From positions 1 to 34,551 of the forward strand of contig SXUJ01000028.1 in assembly GCA_005790565.1 (NCBI GenBank): 34,551 bases of DNA. The letters run 5' to 3'. The notes beneath the pieces were generated by a model. That model ran no database searches, was not told the DNA's origin, and worked only from the letters and a program-made list of their open reading frames with translations. Source of the stretch: Planctomycetia bacterium (GTDB lineage Bacteria > Planctomycetota > Phycisphaerae > Phycisphaerales > SM1A02). Below, piece after piece: positions 24,098-32,318 of this stretch (within the stretch, counting starts at the first letter, position 1; every line of letters begins with the position of its first letter). A program made the position numbers and the translations under genes.

Positions 24098-26722
24098 TCA
24101 CTTCGAGATGTCGAGATTCTCGCGCCGCTCGAGGAGTATGCCCTCGCGGTGATCATGCAGCGCGCGAGCGAGTGACTGCACCTCCAAGGGTCCGTCGCGA
24201 AGCGTGAGTTCAATCAGCACATCATCAGGAAAGTCCGGCTGCGCGGTCATCCTCGCCGTGCGGATAAGTGCGTCGGGAATCGCGTCGACGGCGGCGTAAA
24301 AAGTGGTCAGACTCTTGCGAGCAGGCGGAACCTGTGCAGCAACCCACGCGACTTCCACCGGAGTCAAGCGAGAAATCGCGGAAAGCAGCGCGGTCTCCGC
24401 ACCCGCGAGTGCATCAATCGTCGCCGCCGCGAGCGAGGCACTCCGCGCCTCTGCACGCGCGACGGCGCACGCAAGAAATGCGACGGTGACTGGCGACGGA
24501 GGCTTCGACGAATCGGAGATCTCCGCGATCGCTCGCGTGACCCATGCGCTATCCACGCGAACCCCTTCGACGCGAACCGTGTCCGATTCAACTTCGATCC
24601 CAAGCGGACCAGGCTCCATGCCCGTCGCAGTCGTGCGCCAATTCAGAATCCCATGGACGCTCGCGAAGCCTCCAACCGTCGGGTCATACTTGAACGTGCG
24701 CGTGCCGTCACCGATCGTCGCGTCATAGGTGGCGACAACGGACTCCCCCGGCGCAAGACCAAGGCGCGTACTCAGTGAGACCGCCTCATACGGCGGAATT
24801 CGCGTCGAGAGTTGGCCTGACATGCTCACCGTACATGCAGCGGTTGCCGTGTCACGCAGTGGTCCGTTTGGCGCGATTGCGATCGGCCAATCGCCGCGAT
24901 TGGTAATCACAAAGTCGAACTGCAACGGCATGAACATCTCCACCTCGCGCGCGCGCGGCTGGATCGTCAGCAGCAACGCTCCGCCTGGGTCTTCGACGAT
25001 TTTACGGAATCCGCTCGGCAACGAAGCGATCGCATCGAGCTCCGCTGCGTCGGGAAGGAGGGGAACCTTGTTGCCGAGCAATCTCCACAGCGACTCGCGC
25101 GCGAAAAGGCCGATCGCGGTCGCCGGAAATGTCTTCGCAAGTCCAAGAAACTGCGTCGCCGCGTCACGCACTCTTCCCAGTGATTCCAATGCCATCGCAA
25201 GTCCGATGTTTGCTGAAGGGTCACTCTCCGCAAGCGGCGCGAAGAGTGCCTCCGCCCTCGCAAAGTCGCCCGCGCGATACGCAAACCAGCCGTCAAAGCG
25301 CGCCTGTGCCATTGGTGAAACGGGCTGCAACGCGACAGCGGACGCGATGGATGTTGTCGCGTCCTCGACACTTCCACCGAGCCACAAGGCGACAAACGCG
25401 CGTTCGAGCCAGAGCGAGGCGATTTGATCTGTGGGGACTTTCGCTTCTTCCGATGCTTGGATCGCAAGTTTGAACGCCGAGTCCGTGTTCGCCGTGACAA
25501 TCTCGGCACCGTCCATCTTGCGTGCCACAAGCATCGCTGCCGTATTGGTGATGATTGAGGGAGTCGGAGGCAGTTGCATTTCCTTCCGTCTCGCGAGACT
25601 CACGAGTGCGCCCTTTCGATCAATCTCCTCTCGCAACACGAAGTCGAGCGCTTGCTGCCGCCGCGCGTACACCGATTCCGCTGCCTCAATCTGCCCACTT
25701 CCCCAGAAGGCAAGTATCAGATCGGCGAGCAATGTGTCGTACGGAAGGCTTGGCCGCCGAGTCTGCAGAACCACGCTTTCAATCTCTAGTATCCCCGCAG
25801 CGCCGCCATACGCGCCATGCTCTAAGCAGAGTTGCGCGAGTGCAACCGCAGCTAATCCATCACCTGGATTTGCGAGCGCTGCTGCACGAAGCAGTCCTGC
25901 CTCCTCAATCGTCGACACGCGCAATCGCAGGTAGCCGGCAGCCTCATTCGCCGCGTCGGGAAACCACGGATCAAATCGCGTCGCTTGAAGGAGCCAATGC
26001 TCATACTCCTTCATGTCTCCGGTGCGCTTGTACAGCGATGCCAACTCGTACGCGATGCGCGCTGCGACCCGCGGACCAATCTGCGGGATCGAGTCGGGCG
26101 CGAGTATCTGAAGCGCGACCGCGATGCGCGCCTCCGCCGTCTGTCGTTCCTCCATTACCCCGAGCAATCGGCGAAGTCGCACGCCCTCATCCTCGGGGTC
26201 GAGGCGACTAATCGCCACCAGGGCGTCCGCTCCAAGTTTCGCACCGATCGGGTCGCCTTCCTCGAGCACGGAGCCGAGGTCGAGCGCCATCCGCCAAATC
26301 TCTTCATCGTCGGGCGCAAGCGCGACCGCCCTCGTGAGCAGTTCGCGTGCCGTTTCGAGCGAGCCAATGAACACGCGGCCGCGCTGCAGAAACTGTCGCG
26401 CGGACTGCGCGAAACTCCGGGCAAGGCTTGTCCGCAGCTGGGGCTCCGTGAGAACCGGGTCGGCTTCGACTGACGCGGAAATCGCAGATTGGTCTATAAC
26501 CTGTCTTGTCGCGCTTCGCGCTCCGCTACCAGCCTCCTGCTGCGCCTCTTGAGAAGGGGCAGCAGCAATCGCGAGAGAGGCGCAGGCAACCAATGGAGTT
26601 CCCAGCCGCAACCGCGCGAAAGCAATTTTTTTAGCGCACGACGAAGTCGCTGACGCATGCACTCCTGCATGTGCAAGAGTCAAACAGCCCATCACTCGGT
26701 GTTCCTTCGGAGAACGCATCAT
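24098..26722 (-). CDS. Large exported tetratricopeptide-like protein, function unknown
   Basis: 874 aa from the ATG at 26722; a second ATG follows directly. The N-terminal 60 residues contain a hydrophobic export segment (LVACASLAIAAAP; LVAC also resembles a lipobox). From about 100 to 560 the protein is alpha-helical with TPR-like units (AVALAPDDEEIWRMALDLGSVL, LASLYKRTGDMKEYEHWLLQATRFDPW, FDGWFAYRAGDFARAEALFAPLAESDPS). From about 590 to 740 a beta-rich domain follows (LQFDFVITNRGDWPIAI, LSTRLGLAPGESVVATYDA) resembling immunoglobulin-like or DUF-type domains. The C-terminal helical part is Ala-rich. No enzymatic motif is seen. A periplasmic scaffold is a guess. It lies upstream of the flippase-like gene on the same strand and diverges from 26910. 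Confidence 0.75.
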   Translation of the reverse strand: MMRSPKEHRVMGCLTLAHAGVHASATSSCAKKIAFARLRLGTPLVACASLAIAAAPSQEAQQEAGSGARSATRQVIDQSAISASVEADPVLTEPQLRTSLARSFAQSARQFLQRGRVFIGSLETARELLTRAVALAPDDEEIWRMALDLGSVLEEGDPIGAKLGADALVAISRLDPEDEGVRLRRLLGVMEERQTAEARIAVALQILAPDSIPQIGPRVAARIAYELASLYKRTGDMKEYEHWLLQATRFDPWFPDAANEAAGYLRLRVSTIEEAGLLRAAALANPGDGLAAVALAQLCLEHGAYGGAAGILEIESVVLQTRRPSLPYDTLLADLILAFWGSGQIEAAESVYARRQQALDFVLREEIDRKGALVSLARRKEMQLPPTPSIITNTAAMLVARKMDGAEIVTANTDSAFKLAIQASEEAKVPTDQIASLWLERAFVALWLGGSVEDATTSIASAVALQPVSPMAQARFDGWFAYRAGDFARAEALFAPLAESDPSANIGLAMALESLGRVRDAATQFLGLAKTFPATAIGLFARESLWRLLGNKVPLLPDAAELDAIASLPSGFRKIVEDPGGALLLTIQPRAREVEMFMPLQFDFVITNRGDWPIAIAPNGPLRDTATAACTVSMSGQLSTRIPPYEAVSLSTRLGLAPGESVVATYDATIGDGTRTFKYDPTVGGFASVHGILNWRTTATGMEPGPLGIEVESDTVRVEGVRVDSAWVTRAIAEISDSSKPPSPVTVAFLACAVARAEARSASLAAATIDALAGAETALLSAISRLTPVEVAWVAAQVPPARKSLTTFYAAVDAIPDALIRTARMTAQPDFPDDVLIELTLRDGPLEVQSLARALHDHREGILLERRENLDISK

Positions 26723-26909
26723 CTGAGGTACAAGATCGGCACAATCTCGCTGCGTGGTGCATCGAACTCAAAGCGTCATAAGCTGCCTGACAAGCGACCA
26801 CGCGGGGCTTTGGTTCCTGTCGCGATGATTGACAGTCTGAGCGGGGCGAAGTAGCGTTCCACGCTCGATCCTGCGTCTCGCGCTCGATCCTAGGACAGAC
26901 CCTCCACCT
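26723..26909. promoter_or_regulatory. Divergent promoter region with a direct repeat
   Basis: The region lies between divergent exported-protein genes. CGCTCGATCCT occurs twice in direct orientation at 26862-26872 and 26881-26891, with start-to-start distance 19 bp (about two helical turns), 18 bp before the plus-strand ATG. It could be an operator or a simple duplication. No Shine-Dalgarno is seen before 26910. Confidence 0.4.
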
Positions 26910-27989
26910 ATGCGCTGCTTCCGACCGCTCGCCGCCTTCGCCTTCGTCACCATTTCCATTCTCGGAGCGAGGCAAGCGAACGCCCAGTCGACGAATGCGT
27001 CGGCATCACTCGATCGGGCCATCGTCGCGAGTAGCACGACTTTGACAGAGGCTCAGAAGGCGGCCATTCAGACCTTCGCCGCCGGCGAGGTCGAAACGAT
27101 CGCGACTTCCACCGACCAAGCGGCCCTCGACGCGGCTCGGCGGACGCTCACTGATCCACCACGCGATCCTGCCGCGACGGCCGTTTTTCGCCGCGGGTAC
27201 TCGATCGTACTGACACCATTGTTGAGCCCGATTGCGGCAGGAAGTGACCTTCGGCGCGCGATTCTCGCCATGCAGGTCCTCCGCTTCCTTCGCTCGAATG
27301 AGGCGCTCGATGTGCTTCTCAACCGAGCCTCATCCGCGATGGAAAAGGATGGAACTCGCCGCATCGTCGCAGCGGGCCTGGCGGCAGACCTCGCGGTGGA
27401 TGCAGATCTCTCCACGATTCAAGTCGAGGCGCTCGCGAAGCGCCTCGCAGCGTGCGCGCTCGCTGAAACCGATCCATTCGCGCTGCAACAGCAGCTGGAA
27501 GGATTCAACTCGTTCCTCAAGCGGCCGCAATTGACGCCGGATACTGCTCGAAATGTGCGGAAGGCCGAGTTTGACTCAATCGTTGCACTCGCAAGTTCCA
27601 TCGCGAAAAACAGCTCGGCGGATGGTCGCGTCGCGTCGGTCTATCGCGCGCTCATCAGCGTCCGAAATCAGTGGGTAGAAATGCCCGTCGCGGAGAAGAG
27701 CGCCGCCGCTCCTCAACTCGCCCGCGGGTTGATCGATTTGCTCAAGGCGTCTGAACGACAGTGGACGACCGGACACGCAAGCGCGCACACTTCGACGGCG
27801 TATGCGGGCATGTGCAACAGCGCGGAAGTTCTGCTGCGACTCGTCGACCGATCCATTCGTCCCAATGCTCCACGCACTTCGGATGATGGGGTCTTGCCCA
27901 AGACTTGGGACGCCTCCGACAAGCCCGCGTTCACCGCGGAAGTGAAACGATGGTCGGATGCCGTCGCGACCTACAAGCGCGAATCTTGA
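26910..27989 (+). CDS. Exported protein of unknown function
   Basis: 359 aa. Residues 1-25 are a clear Sec signal peptide (RCFR, hydrophobic core, cleavage ANA before Q26). The mature part is almost wholly alpha-helical and Ala-rich, with pseudo-repeats (LRRAILAMQVLRFLRSNEAL, LAADLAVDADLSTIQVEALA), and includes a conserved-looking AYAGMCNSAEVLLRLVD stretch near the C-terminus. No catalytic motif or metal site is recognised. The start is set by the signal peptide. Divergent from the TPR-like exported protein, it may act in the same periplasmic process, but nothing in the sequence proves that. Confidence 0.75.
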   Translation: MRCFRPLAAFAFVTISILGARQANAQSTNASASLDRAIVASSTTLTEAQKAAIQTFAAGEVETIATSTDQAALDAARRTLTDPPRDPAATAVFRRGYSIVLTPLLSPIAAGSDLRRAILAMQVLRFLRSNEALDVLLNRASSAMEKDGTRRIVAAGLAADLAVDADLSTIQVEALAKRLAACALAETDPFALQQQLEGFNSFLKRPQLTPDTARNVRKAEFDSIVALASSIAKNSSADGRVASVYRALISVRNQWVEMPVAEKSAAAPQLARGLIDLLKASERQWTTGHASAHTSTAYAGMCNSAEVLLRLVDRSIRPNAPRTSDDGVLPKTWDASDKPAFTAEVKRWSDAVATYKRES

Positions 27990-27996
27990 GAGCGTC

Positions 27997-28171
27997 CTTT
28001 GAGCGCTCGCGACTTGCGATGCGATTCGTCGAATTCGCAAGCTGCCAAGTTCGCGCATCGCCTCGCTCGCTTTGGCGTCCACCGGCCTCAGTGCAATCTT
28101 TGAGCGCTCGCGACTTGCGATGCGATTCGTCGAGTTCGCAAGCTGCCAAGTTCGCTTTGGCGTCCACCGGC
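27997..28171 (+). repeat. Two direct copies of a dispersed intergenic repeat
   Basis: Copy 1 (27997-28086, 90 bp) and copy 2 (28098-28171, 74 bp) are almost identical except for a 16-bp insertion near the end of copy 1 (about 28055-28070). Each begins CTTTGAGCGCTCGCGACTTG and contains an imperfect hairpin (CTTGCGA paired with TCGCAAG around a near-palindromic GCGATTCG/CGAATTCGC core). The first 18 bases of the motif recur inverted at 34441-34458. The array fills the gap between the exported-protein gene and oppA. Confidence 0.85.
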
Positions 28172-28229
28172 GCCATTCTGTCATGTGGGTTCGCTCTCCG
28201 TCGGTCGCGAATTCCTCGGCGGCGGCAGT

Positions 28230-28235
28230 TACGCT
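28230..28235 (+). promoter_or_regulatory. Candidate -10 box TACGCT, leaderless spacing
   Basis: TACGCT ends 6 nt before the GTG at 28242 and equals the hexamer before the GH57 gene. It supports 28242 over the upstream GTG at 28185. Confidence 0.35.
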
Positions 28236-28241
28236 TCCGTT

Positions 28242-30134
28242 GTGAAGGTCCTTGCACCGTTTCTTCTCCTGCTCATTGCGCTCATCGCAACGACCTATCT
28301 CGATCCGCCACTTCCCCGTGCAGACCTCGTCATTGTTGAACGATCCGATTGCTTCACGCTCGATCCGCAGCGGATGAGCTACCAACATGAAATCCGACGA
28401 GGAGAGACGATCTACGAAGGACTCGTCGCGCTCAATCCCAAGGATTGTTCAATCAAACCAGGTGTCGCGCAGCGATGGAGCACCAGTTCTGACGGACTTG
28501 TGTGGACCTTCAACCTTCGACGGGACGCGAAGTGGTCTAACGGCGACCTTGTGACCACGAAGGACTTCGTCTACGCATGGCGGCGCGCACTGCTTCCCGA
28601 CACCGCGGCGGATTACTCTGGCTTTTTCTTCGAGATTGAGGGCGCCGAAGCATTTTTCCACTGGCGCGCAAAGGCGCTCGCGGAGTTCAATGCGCGCAAC
28701 AGCGTCGCACCGACCACCGCCGAAGATGCGCGAGCGCTCTGGGAGACCACCGAGTCGCGCTTCCGAGACTTCGTGGGCATCCGCGCGCTTGACGAGTTCA
28801 CCCTTGAAGTCCGTCTTCGCCGACCACTCCCCTACTTTCTCGATCTGTGCGCCTTCGCACCATTTTCTCCCGTCCACCGCGCATCCGTCGAACAGTGGAC
28901 GCACCTCGATGCGCGCACTGGACGGATGGAACAGTCGCATGGCTGGACCAAGCCGCCGCACCTCATCTCCAACGGTCCTTATGTGCCGACCGTGTGGCGC
29001 TACAAGCGCGACATGCGTCTCGAAAAGAATGCGTACTACTGGGACGCCGCGCGTGTCCCCTCGCAGAGCGTTGAAGTGCGTGTGATCGAGAACCCGAACA
29101 CCCAAGTGCTTGCGTTTGGCGCGGGTGGCGTGGATTGGTTGCCCGATGTGGGCCCGGAGTACAAGACGGAAATGCTCGCGCAACGGCGCCTCTTTGAAAC
29201 ACGCCATGCCGAGACAATCCACGCCGACCAAGCTCGCGGCATGGAACTCGATGAGTGCATCCGAACGCTTCCGAGTCCGATGTTCGGCGAGCGGCGCGAC
29301 ATTCGCGCCCTGAATGCCTACGGCACGGACTTCTTCAGTTTCAACTGCCGACCAACGACGCCCAACGGGGCACCGAATCCCTTCCATCAGGTCGGTGTGC
29401 GCCGAGCGTTCGCGATGGCCGCCGACAAGCAAGCACTCATCGATCGAGTCACTCGTCTCGGAGAACGCGTAGCCACGACACTCGTTCCGCCTGGATCCAT
29501 CCAGGGGTATCCGTTGGTGGAAGGGCTTCCGTTTGACGCAACACGCGCTCGCGCAGAACTCGCGAACGCCGGATGGGTCGACCGCGACAACGATGGCTTC
29601 GTCGATGACCGCGATGGGAAGCGATTTCCCACCGTGGACTTGCTCTACTCCACCGCGAGTCCGCGATACCAAAACCTCGCGCTCGCGTTACGCGACATGT
29701 GGCGACGCGAGCTCGGCGTGCCGGTCGAAGTGCGAGGAAAAGACGCCAAGCTTTACAAGGAAGACGTCAAGAAGGGGAACTTCAGTATCGCGCGCGGAGG
29801 TTGGTACGGCGACTACGGAGATCCTTCGACATTCCTTGAACTGCAACGATCCACGGATGGCAACAACGACCGCGGCTACAAGAATCCAGCCTTCGACGCA
29901 ATGCTCGACGACGCCCAGCGGGAAACCGACCCAGATCGGAGACTCGAACGCCTCGCGGAGTGCGAACGATTCCTCTTCGCCCAAGAAGTCCCGCTGCTTC
30001 CGATCTGCTCGTATGTCACGGTCTACATGTACGACCCCTCGAGGCTCCACGGCATTCGAGAACATCCGCGACTTGAACAACACTTCGACGAGTTCGAGCG
30101 CATCGATGCGGCAGAAGCGGAGGCCTCGCCGTGA
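28242..30134 (+). CDS. oppA: Peptide/oligopeptide ABC transporter substrate-binding protein
   Basis: 630 aa from GTG at 28242, which gives a short basic start and a hydrophobic anchor (KVLAPFLLLLIALIATTYL). The SBP_bac_5 fold is clear: DCFTLDPQRMSYQHEIRRGE, VAQRWSTSSDGLVWTFNLR, KWSNGDLVTTKDFVYAWRRAL, the LISNGPYVPTVW strand, RRAFAMAADKQALIDRV and GGWYGDYGDPSTFLEL. A DRDNDGFVDDRDGK loop is also common in the family. No lipobox is present, so membrane attachment would be by the N-terminal helix. A GTG at 28185 would add 19 residues. The stop overlaps the oppB start by 4 nt. The likely role is binding peptides for import, but the partner genes are incomplete here. Confidence 0.9.
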   Translation: MKVLAPFLLLLIALIATTYLDPPLPRADLVIVERSDCFTLDPQRMSYQHEIRRGETIYEGLVALNPKDCSIKPGVAQRWSTSSDGLVWTFNLRRDAKWSNGDLVTTKDFVYAWRRALLPDTAADYSGFFFEIEGAEAFFHWRAKALAEFNARNSVAPTTAEDARALWETTESRFRDFVGIRALDEFTLEVRLRRPLPYFLDLCAFAPFSPVHRASVEQWTHLDARTGRMEQSHGWTKPPHLISNGPYVPTVWRYKRDMRLEKNAYYWDAARVPSQSVEVRVIENPNTQVLAFGAGGVDWLPDVGPEYKTEMLAQRRLFETRHAETIHADQARGMELDECIRTLPSPMFGERRDIRALNAYGTDFFSFNCRPTTPNGAPNPFHQVGVRRAFAMAADKQALIDRVTRLGERVATTLVPPGSIQGYPLVEGLPFDATRARAELANAGWVDRDNDGFVDDRDGKRFPTVDLLYSTASPRYQNLALALRDMWRRELGVPVEVRGKDAKLYKEDVKKGNFSIARGGWYGDYGDPSTFLELQRSTDGNNDRGYKNPAFDAMLDDAQRETDPDRRLERLAECERFLFAQEVPLLPICSYVTVYMYDPSRLHGIREHPRLEQHFDEFERIDAAEAEASP

Positions 30135-31078
30135 CGCGCATGCTTCTCTTCCGGCTCTTGCAATTGCCTCTCATCGTGCTTGCGGTGTACACGGTCACCT
30201 TCACGCTGGCGTGGATGGTGCCCGGCAACCCACTAGAAAATCCTGAAGGACGCAGGCCTCCACCGGAAATCGTGGCCGCGATGCAGGCGCAATACCATCT
30301 TGATGATCCCCTCGCGTTCTACGGCGAGTATCTCGCCAAGGCCAGTGGCGTCGCCTGGGTCATGGGCACAAGCCCACATCCTTTCGATCTTGGCCCAAGC
30401 CTTCGACAACCGGATTGGAGCGTCAACGAGATCATCGAAACGGGCGCGCCGGTCTCGATGCGTTTAGGCATCAGCGCGATGATGATCGCGCTGACGGTCG
30501 GAATCTTTGCCGGAGTCGTCGGCGGCATGCGACCAGGTGGCCTCGCGGATGTTGCAACGCAATTGCTCTCCATCGTCGGAATCAGCCTGCCGAGCTTTGT
30601 CATCGGCAGCGCGCTGCTTGTGCTTTTCGCGGTGAAGTTCAGGCTCTTTCCAATCGGAGGTGTGAGCGGCGTCGAGTCGCTCTTTCTTCCCGCGCTCACG
30701 CTCTCGCTCCCGTTTGCCGCGTACATCTCACGCCTTGTGCGCTTCGGGATGATCGAGCAGATGCGCAGCGATCACGCGCGCACGGCCCGTGCGAAGGGAC
30801 TTTCTCAGCGACAAGTTGCGCTCCATCACGCGTTGAAAAATGCGTTCCTTCCGGTGCTCTCTTACCTCGGCCCTGCGACCGCGGTCGCGATGACCGGATC
30901 GTTCGTGGTCGAAAAGGTCTTCGCAGTTCCAGGAATCGGGCAGCACTTTGTCGAAGCGGTCCTCGCGAAGGACATCACGCTCGTGATGGGCGTCGTGCTC
31001 GTCTATTCAACGCTCCTCGTGCTCTTCAATCTCGCGGTCGATGTGATGTATCGCTGGGTCGATCCGCGCATCGCTTGA
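30131..31078 (+). CDS. oppB: Oligopeptide ABC transporter permease, OppB type
   Basis: 315 aa from GTG at 30131, which overlaps the oppA stop (GTGA); ATG at 30140 is the alternative. The N-terminus RLLQLPLIVLAVYTVTFTLAWMVPGNP is the classic OppB/DppB start. Six membrane helices follow, and the cytoplasmic coupling loop ARTARAKGLSQRQVALHHALKNAF contains the EAA-type Gly needed to contact an ATPase. After the second helix there is the expected LRLGISAMMIALTVG segment. OppB normally works with OppC and the ATPases OppD and OppF. None follows here: the next gene, 15 nt away, is convergent. Confidence 0.92.
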   Translation: MTRMLLFRLLQLPLIVLAVYTVTFTLAWMVPGNPLENPEGRRPPPEIVAAMQAQYHLDDPLAFYGEYLAKASGVAWVMGTSPHPFDLGPSLRQPDWSVNEIIETGAPVSMRLGISAMMIALTVGIFAGVVGGMRPGGLADVATQLLSIVGISLPSFVIGSALLVLFAVKFRLFPIGGVSGVESLFLPALTLSLPFAAYISRLVRFGMIEQMRSDHARTARAKGLSQRQVALHHALKNAFLPVLSYLGPATAVAMTGSFVVEKVFAVPGIGQHFVEAVLAKDITLVMGVVLVYSTLLVLFNLAVDVMYRWVDPRIA

Positions 31079-31093
31079 CGGACGCTGCGTGAA

Positions 31094-31756
31094 TCAGCGC
31101 GCGCTCGCGGACGCAAGTTGCGCTTCGACCGCGCGCAGGAGTTGCGATTCCAAGCGCTCGTCCCGTTCGAACGCGGTCCATCGGGAAGCATCACGCGCCG
31201 AAAGGCCGTCGTCCTTCACCGTGACATCCGTCATCGTGCCGGTGATGGAGCGCGTCCACGCGTTGCGTTGTGCGCCGGGCTGAAATCGTCGCTCCACACT
31301 CGCAACCACGCGCAACTCCAACGCATCCTGCGTGCGTGCGAGGTCTGCGGACTTCACCCGAGAGGATCCCGCAATCGCTGGGCCCGCGATTGGAGCGTCA
31401 GGACTCGACGCGGTTTCTTGAAAACCCGCCGGGAGAAACTCGAACCGCAATCGCCTGCGCTCAAAGTTGATGGAAGCTTCACCGACCTGCGAGAGCGTCA
31501 TGTCGTCCCATTCCCACGGTTCCACGAAGGAACCCATGAACGCGGGAGCGGTTTCGATCACGCCCGTTTGGCGATCCGCGGTCACCACGCGAAATCCTGC
31601 CTCCTTCGCAACCGCGCAAGCGGCGTCGAAAGCGTTTGTGTACGACCTCGGGGCGATCTGCGCGACGCTCGAACCCTGCGGCGGAGACGCGCAGGCGGAA
31701 ACGAGCGCGAGGATGCCGCCGAGCGCAATGGTTGTCGGAGCGCAGTGAATCTGCAT
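31094..31756 (-). CDS. Predicted lipoprotein of unknown function
   Basis: 220 aa. The N-terminus has a signal peptide with a lipobox LVSAC (cysteine 22), so the mature protein is lipid-anchored. The mature part begins with a Pro/Ser linker and continues as a mixed alpha/beta domain (FDAACAVAKEAGFRVVTADRQTGVIET, INFERRRLRFEFLPAGF, LELRVVASVERR). The pattern of a helix, then a strand ending in DRQTGVIET, recalls small envelope lipoproteins that detect or assemble partners, but no family is named with confidence. TAAACT on the minus strand at 31768-31763 lies 6 nt before the ATG and suggests its own leaderless promoter. It is convergent with oppB. Confidence 0.75.
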   Translation of the reverse strand: MQIHCAPTTIALGGILALVSACASPPQGSSVAQIAPRSYTNAFDAACAVAKEAGFRVVTADRQTGVIETAPAFMGSFVEPWEWDDMTLSQVGEASINFERRRLRFEFLPAGFQETASSPDAPIAGPAIAGSSRVKSADLARTQDALELRVVASVERRFQPGAQRNAWTRSITGTMTDVTVKDDGLSARDASRWTAFERDERLESQLLRAVEAQLASASAR

Positions 31757-31762
31757 GCACGA

Positions 31763-31768
31763 AGTTTA
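31763..31768 (-). promoter_or_regulatory. Candidate -10 box TAAACT, leaderless spacing
   Basis: On the minus strand TAAACT ends 6 nt before the ATG at 31756. TCGACG about 16 nt further upstream weakly resembles a -35 hexamer. Confidence 0.45.
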
Positions 31769-31813
31769 CGATGTCTGTTGGTCGTCGACCGTGAGGGGCC
31801 TCGGCACCATCGA

Positions 31814-32050
31814 CTAGGACTTCTTCAGGAAACAGGTCTTGAGCACCCACACGCTCTTGCCTTGGCGAACCTCGACCTCATCCTCGCTTCCGGTGAGTTT
31901 GATGTTCTTGAAGGTCTCCCCGCGCTTGATGGTTGCGCCTGCACCTTTCACCTTGAGGTCCTTGATGACGACCACCGAGTCGCCATCCTTCAGAAGGTTC
32001 CCGTTGCTGTCCTTTGTGACCACGGCCCATTCGTCAATTTCATCGCTCAT
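31814..32050 (-). CDS. yjdM: PhnA/YjdM C-terminal domain protein
   Basis: 78 aa from the ATG at 32050. The sequence runs WAVVTKDSNGNLLKDGDSVV, VIKDLKVKGAGATIKRGE, then FKNIKLTG and ends VLKTCFLKKS, the typical small beta-barrel PhnA domain. The N-terminal zinc ribbon found in longer homologues is missing, which is common. Despite its historical name the domain is not a proven phosphonatase, and its cellular role is unclear. The start is fixed by the Shine-Dalgarno AAAGGAGGT directly upstream. It lies 57 nt upstream of the lipoprotein gene on the same strand and is divergent from the cytochrome gene. Confidence 0.92.
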   Translation of the reverse strand: MSDEIDEWAVVTKDSNGNLLKDGDSVVVIKDLKVKGAGATIKRGETFKNIKLTGSEDEVEVRQGKSVWVLKTCFLKKS

Positions 32051-32052
32051 CC

Positions 32053-32061
32053 ACCTCCTTT
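32053..32061 (-). promoter_or_regulatory. Strong Shine-Dalgarno of the PhnA-domain gene
   Basis: AAAGGAGGT on the minus strand ends 2 nt before the ATG at 32050. It is the best Shine-Dalgarno in the window, although the spacing is short, and it decides the start against the upstream in-frame codon at 32101. Confidence 0.7.
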
Positions 32062-32259
32062 CGTCTATCCCGCGAAACCGCGTTGAGGATCGCTCATTCA
32101 CGATTACCGCGTCCGATACCCATGCCGCGAACCACTCCGCGATACCTCAGACTCGGCGCGCATCCCAAATCAAATTTTCGAACTTCATCCCATCGAGAAT
32201 CGTCTGTCATCCTTGACCGCCCCGCGTCCGAAAGTACCTTTGCAGCGGCTGAGGAACTG

Positions 32260-32276
32260 GTGCATGGCGCATGCAC
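32260..32276. promoter_or_regulatory. Inverted repeat GTGCATG-GCG-CATGCAC
   Basis: This is a perfect 7-bp dyad with a 3-nt centre, 43 nt before the ATG of the cytochrome gene, inside the divergent promoter region 32051-32318. The shape fits a dimeric repressor site. No regulator gene is adjacent, so the assignment is open. Confidence 0.35.
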
Positions 32277-32318
32277 AGGCCGACTCTGGTCCCAAATGAA
32301 GAGCAGTCGAAACCGAGC

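Noticed and set aside
23904-24098. 65-residue N-terminal extension of the flippase-like protein
   Set aside because: The region contains a dispersed-repeat copy and lies before the first membrane helix. The TGATG overlap at 24098 keeps it possible, but 23903 fits the family length better.
28449-29672. Antisense frame of 407 codons opposite oppA
   Set aside because: Opposite strand to an intact SBP_bac_5 protein; no motif in the antisense product.
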